Position numbers and translations under genes: made by a program
The notes under the pieces: model-generated
Database searches by the model: none
Seen by the model: only the letters and a program-made list of their open reading frames with translations
Told to the model about the DNA's origin: nothing
Shown: in pieces, positions 1 to 8,687 of the stretch
How the letters are laid out: each line of letters begins with the position of its first letter
How positions within the stretch are numbered: position 1 is the stretch's first letter
Source: an uncultured Alphaproteobacteria bacterium
Lineage (GTDB): Bacteria > Pseudomonadota > Alphaproteobacteria > Rs-D84
DNA length: 64,000 nt
NCBI GenBank assembly: GCA_944392565.1
Contig: CALXWX010000001.1
Span: 313,444-377,443, forward strand
Reading direction: 5' to 3'

Positions 1-99
1 ATAATTGGTTTTACATTACTGTTTTCAATCGGAATATTACTGGGGTATTTAAGTAATGGTGATAATTTTGGCTGTCCAACATTAACAACGGGTTGGTAA
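1..99 (+). CDS. C-terminal end of a small hydrophobic protein (partial)
   Basis: The reading frame is open from the window edge to a TAA at 97-99 and encodes 32 residues. The first half is hydrophobic (Ile/Leu/Phe/Gly-rich, one likely membrane segment), followed by a short polar tail with a single Cys. The start lies outside the window. It is followed 17 nt later by another tiny membrane ORF on the same strand. I do not recognise the protein. The call rests on the open frame and hydrophobic composition only. Confidence 0.35.
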   Translation: MIGFTLLFSIGILLGYLSNGDNFGCPTLTTGW

Positions 100-116
100 A
101 AAAACGGGGGGATAAA

Positions 117-200
117 ATGACATTTAAAACAAAACAAAGATTTGTGTTTGTAATAATGGTTATTGCAATACTGACATGTGGATACATGATTTCATTATAA
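117..200 (+). CDS. 27-aa membrane peptide
   Basis: This tiny ORF begins with ATG after a run of six G (106-111) that can act as a Shine-Dalgarno sequence, and ends in TAA at 198-200. The peptide has a basic N-terminus (MTFKTKQR) followed by a hydrophobic stretch with one Cys, so it would be a single-pass membrane peptide. A strong terminator follows directly. The sequence around the start resembles that of ybaB at 38550 in this window. Its function is unknown. Confidence 0.4.
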   Translation: MTFKTKQRFVFVIMVIAILTCGYMISL

Positions 201-202
201 AT

Positions 203-236
203 AAAAAAAAAGCCGGCATTTGCCGGTTTTTTTTTA
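203..236. terminator. bidirectional terminator
   Basis: The stem CCGGCA/TGCCGG (213-218 with 221-226) is preceded by a run of A and followed by a run of T. It can therefore end both the rightward small ORF and the leftward nth operon. Confidence 0.85.
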
Positions 237-244
237 TTATTTTT

Positions 245-907
245 TTATATTATTTTATCCGGTGCCCTGCACCACCGTGCAACTGGACATTCGCCGCATT
301 TTGGGCGAACAGCACGACATATATAACGCCCATGCAAAACCATAACATGATTGACAATCGGATGATATTTTTTTGGAATTAGTTTTACCAGTTTTTCTTC
401 GACCTTTTCCGGGGTATTTTCATCCGCCCCAACCCAACCATATCGATGTGCATTGCGAAAAACATGCGTATCCACGCCGATATTTGGTGCACCCCACAAA
501 ACATTCATAATAACATTTGCGGTCTTTTGCCCGATGCCAGGTAATTTCATTAATGCATCACGATTATGATATTTTTTTGGAAATTTATAATTATCATCCG
601 CCCCGCCCGCATCATGCACCAATTCCGCCGCCAGCCCCATGATGCTTTTCGCCTTGTTATTAAAGAAAGACAACACGCGAATATGTTCCTTTAACCCGTC
701 CGACCCCAACGCTAACATTTTTGCCGGCGACGGTGCAATGCGGAATAATTCGGGTGTAACCTCGTTCACTTTTTTATCAGTTGCCTGGGCGGATAAAATA
801 ACAGCAACCGCAAAAGTAAATTCATTTGTTGAATACAGTTCCGACCGAATATTCATATCTATTACGGTCGGAACATGCGTGAAATATATTTCTGGTGTCA
901 GCGTCAT
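245..907 (-). CDS. nth: Endonuclease III (DNA glycosylase/AP lyase)
   Basis: This protein removes oxidised pyrimidines from DNA and nicks at the abasic site, in base excision repair. Its 220 aa match the usual 210-220 aa. The helix-hairpin-helix LPGIGQKTA spans about residues 122-130 and carries the catalytic Lys128. The catalytic Asp146 lies in GVDTHVFR. A C-terminal 4Fe-4S loop has Cys197, 204, 207 and 213 with the family spacing C-x6-C-x2-C-x5-C. It is the last gene of the leftward unit ileS-hypothetical-nth, 6 nt behind its neighbour. Nothing needed for activity is missing. Confidence 0.96.
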   Translation of the reverse strand: MTLTPEIYFTHVPTVIDMNIRSELYSTNEFTFAVAVILSAQATDKKVNEVTPELFRIAPSPAKMLALGSDGLKEHIRVLSFFNNKAKSIMGLAAELVHDAGGADDNYKFPKKYHNRDALMKLPGIGQKTANVIMNVLWGAPNIGVDTHVFRNAHRYGWVGADENTPEKVEEKLVKLIPKKYHPIVNHVMVLHGRYICRAVRPKCGECPVARWCRAPDKII

Positions 908-913
908 GTTAAA

Positions 914-1297
914 TTATTCGGCGAATGTAAAGTTTGCCAATCTGCCTTCGCATAATTTTTGACAATCACTGTTGCACAGATTTTGTACAGATTCAGATGA
1001 TTCGCCAGAAAATTCAACCGTATCAACCCATATGTTTTTGTGTGTTGCGTCCGATGCAAAGCACATACAGCGCGCCGTATATGATTCTGACCGTTTTGTT
1101 TCATCGCGAACAACGGTACCGTTTATGCTTTCATAATTTGATGCAAAACTTTTTGCGACACCAATCCCCGCGCACTGCGATGTGATTTTGATTTCGTGCG
1201 CATCTGCATCCAGTGTGCCGATATAAAACCCCACCCCGAATATCAACAGCGCGCCAACTATTCCCAAAATCCAATGCAGTGATTTATGTATGTGCAT
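914..1297 (-). CDS. Membrane-anchored Cys-rich protein of unknown function
   Basis: I do not recognise this 127-aa protein. A hydrophobic segment at about residues 9-27 makes a signal anchor, and the rest would face the periplasm. The exported part has several Cys, including a CxC and a C-terminal CNSDCQKLCEG cluster, which suggests disulfide bonds. The start is supported by a GGGGGA Shine-Dalgarno sequence. It sits between ileS and nth on the same strand with a 6-nt gap to nth, so it is probably co-transcribed. No functional link to either neighbour is evident. Confidence 0.7.
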   Translation of the reverse strand: MHIHKSLHWILGIVGALLIFGVGFYIGTLDADAHEIKITSQCAGIGVAKSFASNYESINGTVVRDETKRSESYTARCMCFASDATHKNIWVDTVEFSGESSESVQNLCNSDCQKLCEGRLANFTFAE

Positions 1298-1314
1298 AAT
1301 TTCCCCCTTTTTAT

Positions 1315-4300
1315 TTATGCTTTATCAATTTTTATCGATAAATTATACCCTTCGATTTCTGTATTATACACCCCCGCATCACTTTGCGACATATTTTTTA
1401 TTAATGCATCACGCATAATTCTGGCGCGATGTTGTTCAATTGCATTGACCAGTGCTGGGTCTGCGCTATATTCCAAATTAATTCTGTCAGATACATCCAG
1501 ACCGGCGACTTTCCGTGAATCTTGGATAAAGCGCAACGCATCGTTTGCCAATCCTTCGGCGACCAGTTCTGAATTTATCTCTGTGTCCAGAACGACCACC
1601 GCCGTATTATCTGGCAATGCCGCGCCCGTCACCCCATCGCGCACAGTCAGGCGATTTTCAAATTCATCAGAATTTAATTCATACGCGTCAACATATAACT
1701 TGTCATCGCGAATTTCGTAATTACCCTGCTTTACCGCGGGAATAATCTGCTTTAATGCGCCACCCAGACGCGCACCGATTTTTGGCGTAATCAAATATAC
1801 AAATGCATCCGCAACATCATTAATATTATCTGTAAATTCAACAGATTTAACATTTAACTCATCCCGAATAATATCGCCGTATTCTGATAAATCTGCCCCA
1901 GCCACGGTCAGTTTATTTAATGGTAAACGATTACGCAGTTTATATTGTTCGCGTAATTGTTTGCCAACCGACACAACCATTTGCACACGCCGCATATCAG
2001 CAACAATTTTTTTGTCGTATTCTGATGCATCCGGGAAAGATTGTAAATGCACACTTTCCGTACCCGTCAGATTTTTATAAATATATTCACTGATAAACGG
2101 TGCGAATGGTGCCATCACGCGACACAATGTTGTCAGTACTGTATACAGCGTGTTAAATGCATCTTGTTCTTCATCCCAGAAACGCACGCGTCCACGACGA
2201 ATATACCAATTGTTCAAAACATCCAAGAATCGTACAAATTCTTTGATAGCCACATCTGGTTTATATTCGTCCAGTGCGTCGCCAACAACAGAAATTAATT
2301 CATTCAATTCTGCAATAATATATTTATCCAATGCATTTTCTGGATTTTGAATTTCATGTGCAACGATATTTCCCGCATTTGCATATAATGTAAAGAAATG
2401 ATATGCATTCCACAACGGTGTCAGAATTGTTTTTGTTGATTCTGCAAATACTTTACCTTCTTTATCAACTGGAACTGGTTCTGCTTTCATAAAATTTGAC
2501 CCCAGTATAAACAGTCGAATTGCATCTGCACCGAATTGTTCTATTTGTTGTTCCGGGTTCACAAAGTTTTGCAATGATTTTGAAAACTTCTTTTTGTTTT
2601 CGTCAACAACCATACCGTTTGCGGAAACCGTCTTGAACGCCGGCTTATCAAACAAAGCAGTTGCCAGAATCATTAAGTTATAGAACCAACCACGTGTTTG
2701 GTCCTGACCTTCAATAATGTAATCTGCCGGAAATGTCGCTTCAAATTTATCTTGGTTTTCGAATGGATAATGCAAAGACGCAAATGGCATAGAGCCAGAA
2801 TCAAACCAACAATCTAAAACGTCTGTAATGCGGTGCCAACCGTCTTTTGTTAGTTTATCTAATGTTGGTCTGTGCAGGTCATCAATTTTCACGCCAAAGA
2901 ATTCTTCGATTTCGGCAATTGAACCAAATATTTTATACTGACCATCTTTTTCCCAAATTGGCAGCGGTGTCCCCCAAAAACGATTTCTGGAAATTGACCA
3001 CGGACGCGCGCCTTCAATCCAAGATGCAAAACGATTACCAGCAGATGTCCAATTTACTTTTTTGTTATTTTCAATTAAAGCATCACGGATTTTTGGTACA
3101 TCAACATACCAAGAATCTGTTGCACGATAAATCAATTTTTCTTTACTGCGTGGGCCGTATGGATAACTGTGCTTATATTGTTCTTTCTTTACCAGGTGAC
3201 CGTTTTCACGCAGGTGTTGAATAATTTTAGGGTTGGCTTCAAAAATATTTTCACCGGCCCAGTCCTTAACCTCACTGGTAAAGTTTCCATAATCATCAAC
3301 ATTTAACAGCACCGGGAATTTTGGGTCTATATTTTTTGCAGCCCAAAAGTCATCTTCACCATATGCGGGTGCGATATGAACAATGCCAGTACCATCTTCG
3401 TCTGATACATATTCTGCCGGAATTACTTGATACAACAAATCGGATGTTCCAACATAGTAATCAAACAAAGGTGTGTAATGCAAACCTGTCAAATCAGAAC
3501 CCATTAGCTCACCGATTTTTTCGGCATTTGCAAATTGCTTTTCATATGCAGACAATCTGGATTCAGCGATAATATAAATTGCGCCATCACTGTCGCGCAT
3601 ACGCAGATATTTCATATTTGGATTTACTGCCAATGCCGAATTTGCCGGCAGTGTCCATGGCGTTGTTGTCCATGCCAGCACGCGGTCACCCGTTTCCAAT
3701 TCAAACCAAACTGTAACAGCATCATCAACAACATCCATGTATTCGCTTGATGCCTCGGAATTGGATAACACAGTACCCAATTTCCAATCGTATGGATTTA
3801 CACGATAATCCTTGTACAACAGACCTTTGTTATAAAGTTCTTTTATCGCCCATATTACGGATTCCATATAGTTTTTATCCATGGTTTTATAACCATATCC
3901 ATCACCCACATCGACCCAGCGCCCAATGCGTTCGATAAAGTGTTCCCATTCATGCGTATATGTTAAAACATCGCGCCGACACATATCACAGAATGCATTG
4001 ATACCCTGCTGTGCAACAATATCTTTGGCTTGTTTCCCCTGCTTTTTTTCAACAGAATTTTCGGCGGGTAAACCATGACAATCCCACCCCAATTCGCGCA
4101 CAACATGACGCCCACGCATAGTCTGATAACGCCCCACCATATCCTTGACGGCGGACACACCCAAATGCCCCCAGTGTGGCAACCCATTTCCAAACGGGGG
4201 ACCATCATAGAACGAAAACGGATGTCCCTGTTTTGTTTTATTTAATGATTTATGAAATGTATTATCATTGCGCCAGAATGCCAACACTTCATGTTCCAAC

Positions 4301-4341
4301 GCCGGGAAATCTGCCTTGGGTTCTGTTTTTTTGTATGCCAT
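1315..4341 (-). CDS. ileS: Isoleucyl-tRNA synthetase
   Basis: This class I synthetase charges tRNA-Ile. I place the start at 4341 (MAYKKTEP), not at 4395, because AGGAG at 4351-4355 precedes it at good spacing and the upstream frame is low-complexity leader. That gives 1008 aa. The signature HWGH is near residue 56, KKKFSKS near 585, and the editing domain lies between them. Length, the HWGH form and the absence of a C-terminal zinc finger point to the eukaryote-like IleRS class found in Rickettsia and mupirocin-resistant bacteria. It heads the ileS-hypothetical-nth unit, 117 nt downstream of tRNA-Thr. Confidence 0.95.
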   Translation of the reverse strand: MAYKKTEPKADFPALEHEVLAFWRNDNTFHKSLNKTKQGHPFSFYDGPPFGNGLPHWGHLGVSAVKDMVGRYQTMRGRHVVRELGWDCHGLPAENSVEKKQGKQAKDIVAQQGINAFCDMCRRDVLTYTHEWEHFIERIGRWVDVGDGYGYKTMDKNYMESVIWAIKELYNKGLLYKDYRVNPYDWKLGTVLSNSEASSEYMDVVDDAVTVWFELETGDRVLAWTTTPWTLPANSALAVNPNMKYLRMRDSDGAIYIIAESRLSAYEKQFANAEKIGELMGSDLTGLHYTPLFDYYVGTSDLLYQVIPAEYVSDEDGTGIVHIAPAYGEDDFWAAKNIDPKFPVLLNVDDYGNFTSEVKDWAGENIFEANPKIIQHLRENGHLVKKEQYKHSYPYGPRSKEKLIYRATDSWYVDVPKIRDALIENNKKVNWTSAGNRFASWIEGARPWSISRNRFWGTPLPIWEKDGQYKIFGSIAEIEEFFGVKIDDLHRPTLDKLTKDGWHRITDVLDCWFDSGSMPFASLHYPFENQDKFEATFPADYIIEGQDQTRGWFYNLMILATALFDKPAFKTVSANGMVVDENKKKFSKSLQNFVNPEQQIEQFGADAIRLFILGSNFMKAEPVPVDKEGKVFAESTKTILTPLWNAYHFFTLYANAGNIVAHEIQNPENALDKYIIAELNELISVVGDALDEYKPDVAIKEFVRFLDVLNNWYIRRGRVRFWDEEQDAFNTLYTVLTTLCRVMAPFAPFISEYIYKNLTGTESVHLQSFPDASEYDKKIVADMRRVQMVVSVGKQLREQYKLRNRLPLNKLTVAGADLSEYGDIIRDELNVKSVEFTDNINDVADAFVYLITPKIGARLGGALKQIIPAVKQGNYEIRDDKLYVDAYELNSDEFENRLTVRDGVTGAALPDNTAVVVLDTEINSELVAEGLANDALRFIQDSRKVAGLDVSDRINLEYSADPALVNAIEQHRARIMRDALIKNMSQSDAGVYNTEIEGYNLSIKIDKA

Positions 4342-4365
4342 GGTTTTATGCTCCTTATAAAAAAC

Positions 4366-4404
4366 GGGCGCCCATGCGCCCCAGCCACATGCCAAAGGCG
4401 CATG
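4366..4404 (-). promoter_or_regulatory. ileS leader: terminator with competing antiterminator
   Basis: On the minus strand a GC stem (4376-4381 with 4366-4371) is followed by a T-run and then by the ileS ribosome binding site. An upstream segment (4397-4404) is perfectly complementary over 8 bp to 4373-4380, which overlaps the terminator stem. The two foldings exclude each other. The hairpin could also simply end the upstream tRNA-Thr transcript. Confidence 0.5.
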
Positions 4405-4458
4405 TACGGGATTACTTTATAATAATTATTGCCGTGTTATTCATGTTTGTTTTATTCC

Positions 4459-4534
4459 TGGTGCCGGTTATAGGACTTGAACCTACGACCCCCTCATTAC
4501 GAATGAGATGCTCTACCAGCTGAGCTAAACCGGC
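4459..4534 (-). tRNA. tRNA-Thr(CGU)
   Basis: The 76-nt sequence folds as a full cloverleaf. The acceptor is GCCGGTT paired with AACCGGC, the anticodon loop is TTCGTAA with anticodon CGT, and the T-arm is GTAGG/CCTAT. The 3' CCA is encoded. It lies upstream of ileS on the same strand. Confidence 0.95.
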
Positions 4535-4640
4535 GCACGCGCATATCTTAGTATATGTTTTTGCGGATTTCCAGTATTAAATTCGTGGGGATTATATCTT
4601 GTTTATCGTGCGGCGTGCGCATGCTAGAATAGCATGTGTT

Positions 4641-5300
4641 ATGGTTATATATGTGTCTGAACTTTTTTCAAATTATTGGATGATCGCGGTAAAACTGGCG
4701 TTGGCAATTATTGCAGCGGTCATGTTTTTAAAACTGTTCAATATGAACAGCCAGCTAAAACAATTAACCCCAATCAGCATAGTATTAAATTTCCTGCTTA
4801 GTGCGATTTTATCTAATTTTATTTTGGATGACGCATTTTCAATAATGGATTTCTGTGTCATATTGATTGTATATGGGATGTTGTTGTGGTGTGTAAATTG
4901 GCTGTCGTTTCATACGAATTTCGGGCGCAGTTTATTTGTTGGACGCCCGCGCGTAATTATCCAAGATGGTATATTTAATGAAAAAACAATGCGCAAAATG
5001 CGTCTGAATGTGCGTGATGTTGCTGCCGCCATGCGCGCGATGGATGTACATTCATTGCGCGATATAAAATTCGCCCAGGTCGAAACCAACGGTGATTTGA
5101 CCATCGTTAAAAAAGGCGATGAAAATTATTCGGTTGTATTGATTGATAATGGGGTGGTTGATACCGCTGCCCTGGACAAGATTGGCAAGACAGAACTATG
5201 GCTGATGGCACAGTTGCATGCACAAAAAATCCGGGACCCCGAAAATGTATTTATCGCACAATATCACCATGGCAAAATATCTGTGATAAAGAAAAAGTAA
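4641..5300 (+). CDS. DUF421 (YetF-like) membrane protein
   Basis: The N-terminal half has about three membrane helices, including the family-like QLTPISIVLNFLLSAILSN stretch. The C-terminal half holds the soluble region typical of DUF421, with GRPRVIIQDG, a helix with MRLNVRDVAAAMR, and a final beta domain. YetF-type proteins are membrane proteins with a cytosolic oligomerising domain, and their molecular role is poorly defined. I prefer ATG 4641, since a TAGAAT -10-like box sits at 4625-4630. ATG 4680 is an alternative. The gene stands alone, divergent from tRNA-Thr and convergent with mnmG. Confidence 0.8.
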   Translation: MVIYVSELFSNYWMIAVKLALAIIAAVMFLKLFNMNSQLKQLTPISIVLNFLLSAILSNFILDDAFSIMDFCVILIVYGMLLWCVNWLSFHTNFGRSLFVGRPRVIIQDGIFNEKTMRKMRLNVRDVAAAMRAMDVHSLRDIKFAQVETNGDLTIVKKGDENYSVVLIDNGVVDTAALDKIGKTELWLMAQLHAQKIRDPENVFIAQYHHGKISVIKKK

Positions 5301-5330
5301 AAAAACACCAAAAAACCGGGAAAATTATAT

Positions 5331-5360
5331 AAAAAAAGCCGGTATTTACCGGCTTTTTTT
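5331..5360. terminator. bidirectional terminator (YetF-like gene / mnmG)
   Basis: The stem GCCGGT/ACCGGC is flanked by A7 and T7. A second outer complementarity (AAAACACC near 5302 with GGTGTTTT near 5361) could extend it. It serves both converging genes. Confidence 0.85.
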
Positions 5361-5367
5361 GGTGTTT

Positions 5368-7017
5368 TTAACTGCCACATTTAATTTTGCGTAATACAAC
5401 CATGATTCCCGCCGGTGTCATTCCTGGAATGCGTGACAGGTCGGCGATATTTTCCGGTCGCACCGTGGTTAACTTTTCAACCAGTTCATTGGTCAACCCT
5501 GGCAAATTTTTATAATCAAAATGCGCGGGGATTTTTAATTCAGCATCCCGCCGATATGCGGCAATTTCGCGTTCGTTGCGCTGGATATATCCGGCATAGA
5601 ATTTGTCGTTTTCGCGGATTTTATCCGCGCGATACGCGTATTTTTCGTCCCGCGTGGCTGCATCCAGCATCCCCAGCGCCACCGCCATATCACCCAGACG
5701 CGCAATTGCATTATCCGCACGCAGGCTTAATCTGTATTCTGCGCGTGACGAAAACATACGATATGGTTCATCCACCCCCATTGTTGTAATATCATCGATT
5801 AATACACCAATCATTGCGTTTGTTCTGTCTAAATTTAATGTATCCAAACCCAACGCGTGTGCGGCGGCATTTGCACCCGCAACGATGCCCTGGGCGGCGG
5901 CTTCTTCATAGCCAGATGTTCCATTAATTTGCCCGGCAAAGAACAATCCATCAATGTCCTTGGATTCCAGTGTGTCGCGCAGCGCGCGCGCGTCAATTGC
6001 GTCATATTCAATCGCATAGCCATATCGCACAACGCGCGCGTTTTCCAGTCCTGGGATCGTACGAATCCATGCATCTTGAATATCTGTGCCGAAACTGGTG
6101 GAAATACCGTTTGGATAGATTAAATCACTGTCCAATCCTTCGGGTTCCAGAAAAACATGGTGTGATGTATGTTCTGGGAAACGCATAACCTTGTCTTCGA
6201 TACTGGGGCAATATCGCGGACCTGTGCCACGAATATCCCCATTATACATCGGCGCCGCCGATATATTTTTGCGTATTAAATCATGTGTTTTTTGTGTTGT
6301 ATGCGTTATATAACATACCGCGTCATATTTATTATTCGGGTTTGGCGCACTGAACCAATCGTGTGGTGCGTCGCCTGGTTGTACTTCGCATACAGAATAA
6401 TCAATGGACGATTTATCAATACGCGCGGGCGTACCTGTTTTCAGTCGCATGATTTTAAACCCTGCCGCTGCCAGTGCGCCTGATATATTTTCATCTGCCG
6501 CCTGGTATTCACCATTGTCCATGATGCGCCCGGATGACACCTTTTCTGTGCCACGCGTAACCAGCCCATGCAAGAATGTCCCCGTGGTCAACACAATCGC
6601 CCGCGCATGATATTTATCATTTATTATCTTGCGCACGATATCTAATTTATCAACCGTTTCAAACGCGATATCCAGATTTTTATATTCACCCAGAATTTGT
6701 GTTATTGCATCATGGTACAGGTTTCTGTCAATTTGTGCGCGCAGTGCCTGGGTCGCGGCACCATGTGATGCATTTAATGTACGAAAATGAATTCCGGCGG
6801 CATCCGCCGCGCGGCCCATAACACCACCCAGCGCATCAATTTCCGCAACCATTTGTGATTTACCCGGACCACCAATAGACGGATTGCATGACATTGCACC
6901 CAAATCAGACGCACGCTGGGTAATCAACAATGTACGCGCACCACGGCGCGCCGCCGCTGCTGCGGCTTCAACCCCGGCGTGTCCACCACCAATAACAATA
7001 ACATCAAATTCTGTCAT
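5368..7017 (-). CDS. mnmG: tRNA uridine-5-carboxymethylaminomethyl modification enzyme MnmG (short form)
   Basis: This FAD protein works with MnmE to modify U34 of several tRNAs. The FAD-binding GGGHAG lies at residues 10-15. The signatures [21 protein letters not shown] and [16 protein letters not shown] are all present. At 549 aa it is about 75-80 residues shorter than typical MnmG (about 620-630). Both ends are recognisable, and the loss falls mostly between the FAD/NAD core and the helical C-terminus (after [14 protein letters not shown]). It ends the leftward metG-queH-fabD-fabG-mnmG unit, 3 nt after fabG. The identification is secure, but the effect of the shortening is unknown. Confidence 0.95.
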   Translation of the reverse strand: MTEFDVIVIGGGHAGVEAAAAAARRGARTLLITQRASDLGAMSCNPSIGGPGKSQMVAEIDALGGVMGRAADAAGIHFRTLNASHGAATQALRAQIDRNLYHDAITQILGEYKNLDIAFETVDKLDIVRKIINDKYHARAIVLTTGTFLHGLVTRGTEKVSSGRIMDNGEYQAADENISGALAAAGFKIMRLKTGTPARIDKSSIDYSVCEVQPGDAPHDWFSAPNPNNKYDAVCYITHTTQKTHDLIRKNISAAPMYNGDIRGTGPRYCPSIEDKVMRFPEHTSHHVFLEPEGLDSDLIYPNGISTSFGTDIQDAWIRTIPGLENARVVRYGYAIEYDAIDARALRDTLESKDIDGLFFAGQINGTSGYEEAAAQGIVAGANAAAHALGLDTLNLDRTNAMIGVLIDDITTMGVDEPYRMFSSRAEYRLSLRADNAIARLGDMAVALGMLDAATRDEKYAYRADKIRENDKFYAGYIQRNEREIAAYRRDAELKIPAHFDYKNLPGLTNELVEKLTTVRPENIADLSRIPGMTPAGIMVVLRKIKCGS

Positions 7018-7020
7018 TGA

Positions 7021-7749
7021 TTAAAAACGCCCCATACCACCATTTACATGCAAGACTTGACCATTGATGTATGATGCCGCATCTGATGCCAAGAACACAC
7101 ACGCATACGCAATATCATCTGGTTCGCCAAAGCGTCCCGCCGGAATTTGTGCCAGGTATGATTTTTTCAAATCATCGGATAAAACATCAGTCATTGGGGT
7201 TTTAATAAATCCTGGTGCGATACAGTTCGCGGTGATTCCGCGTGATCCAACCTCTGCGGCAATTGATTTTGTCATCGCAATCATACCGCCCTTGGACGCC
7301 GCATAGTTTGCCTGACCTGGTCCGCCAATTGTACCGATGATTGATGCCATATTAATAATACGACCACCACGATTTTTCATCATCGGCATAATAACCGCGC
7401 GACACATTTTAAAGCACGACCGCAGATTAGTATTTATAACATCATCAAATTGATCGTCCGACATACGCATCAACAGGGTATCTTTTGTAATGCCGGCATT
7501 ATTTACAACAATGTCGATTTTACCCGCGGTATCAATTGTGGATTGAACCAAATCAATTGCACCGCCGTCAGACGCCAAATCAATTGGAATTTTGATATAA
7601 GAATTATCAAATTGTGCATCCAATTTATCCATACTGCGCCCAGACACAACGACGGTTGCGCCGGCTTCTTTCATACGCTTTGCAATTGCGCCACCGATAC
7701 CACCAGTTGCGCCAGTAATTAATGCGACTTTACCTGTTAAATCAAACAT
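7021..7749 (-). CDS. fabG: 3-oxoacyl-ACP reductase
   Basis: This short-chain dehydrogenase performs the first reduction of fatty-acid elongation with NADPH. The Rossmann motif TGATGGIG is at residues 12-19 and NNAG at 83-86. The catalytic Ser136, Tyr149 and Lys153 are in NMASIIGT and YAASK. Its 242 aa are normal for FabG. It directly follows fabD with a single-base gap, a common fab arrangement, and precedes mnmG. Confidence 0.95.
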   Translation of the reverse strand: MFDLTGKVALITGATGGIGGAIAKRMKEAGATVVVSGRSMDKLDAQFDNSYIKIPIDLASDGGAIDLVQSTIDTAGKIDIVVNNAGITKDTLLMRMSDDQFDDVINTNLRSCFKMCRAVIMPMMKNRGGRIINMASIIGTIGGPGQANYAASKGGMIAMTKSIAAEVGSRGITANCIAPGFIKTPMTDVLSDDLKKSYLAQIPAGRFGEPDDIAYACVFLASDAASYINGQVLHVNGGMGRF

Positions 7750-7750
7750 T

Positions 7751-8626
7751 TTATATCTCCAATTTTTTTGCTGTCATATCTGGACATATGCGCGTTGTCA
7801 ATCCTGTCAGAACTGCGCCTGGTCCAACCTCAATCGTTTCTGTAATACCCAATTCGTGCATTTTCAAGACTGATTCACGCCAATGCACGCCATGCGTGAT
7901 TTGATATACCAATGCATCTTTAATTTCATCCGGGTCAGACATCGGTGCTGCGGTTTTATTAGAAATCAATGTTGCTTTTGGTGTTTTGATTTCAATTTTT
8001 TCCAGCGCGGCACGCATCTCTTCCGCGGCGGGTGCCTGGATTCTGCAATGAACCGGCACGGATAATGCCAACGGCATTGCGCGTTTGGCGCCGGCTTCTT
8101 TGGCGGCTGCCATTGTTGCCTCTACTACATCGCGCGCGCCTGAAACAACAACCTGACCGGGGCAATTATCATTTGCAACATCACAATCTGTTTTTGCACA
8201 AATTTCGCGTACTTGTTCAATTGGCAACCCCAGTATCACGGCGGTCAGACCCGCGCCAACCGGTACCGCACGCTGCATCGCATCACCACGCAGACGCAAC
8301 AGACGCGCGGTAACGCCAACCGACAGCGCACCCGCCGCACACAGCGCGGTATATTCGCCCAAACTGTGTCCTGCGACATATTCAGTTAATGGAACACCCG
8401 CCGCGCGTAACATTGCAATCGATACCGCCATGATTGCAGGCTGGACATTCGTGGTCAATGTTAATTCATCCATTGGACCATTAAATATAATATCAGACAG
8501 TTTTTGATTTAACGCATCATCAACCTCGTCAAATACGGCGCGTGCGTCTGGATTATTATCATACAATTCTTTGCCCATACCAACGGCTTGCGAACCTTGC
8601 CCCGGAAAAACCAGTATAGATGACAT
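7751..8626 (-). CDS. fabD: Malonyl-CoA:ACP transacylase
   Basis: This enzyme loads malonyl groups onto ACP for fatty-acid synthesis. GQGSQ (residues 9-13) and the nucleophile motif GHSLGEY with Ser88 are intact, and SVPVHCR supplies the catalytic His. Its 291 aa are slightly below the usual 305-310. An AAGGAG site precedes ATG 8626. It lies 61 nt behind queH and directly ahead of fabG. Confidence 0.95.
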   Translation of the reverse strand: MSSILVFPGQGSQAVGMGKELYDNNPDARAVFDEVDDALNQKLSDIIFNGPMDELTLTTNVQPAIMAVSIAMLRAAGVPLTEYVAGHSLGEYTALCAAGALSVGVTARLLRLRGDAMQRAVPVGAGLTAVILGLPIEQVREICAKTDCDVANDNCPGQVVVSGARDVVEATMAAAKEAGAKRAMPLALSVPVHCRIQAPAAEEMRAALEKIEIKTPKATLISNKTAAPMSDPDEIKDALVYQITHGVHWRESVLKMHELGITETIEVGPGAVLTGLTTRICPDMTAKKLEI

Positions 8627-8687
8627 ATATACTCCTTACTTAAATTTTCAGCCTAATTATAGAATTGAAAAGTGCGATGCGCAAATA

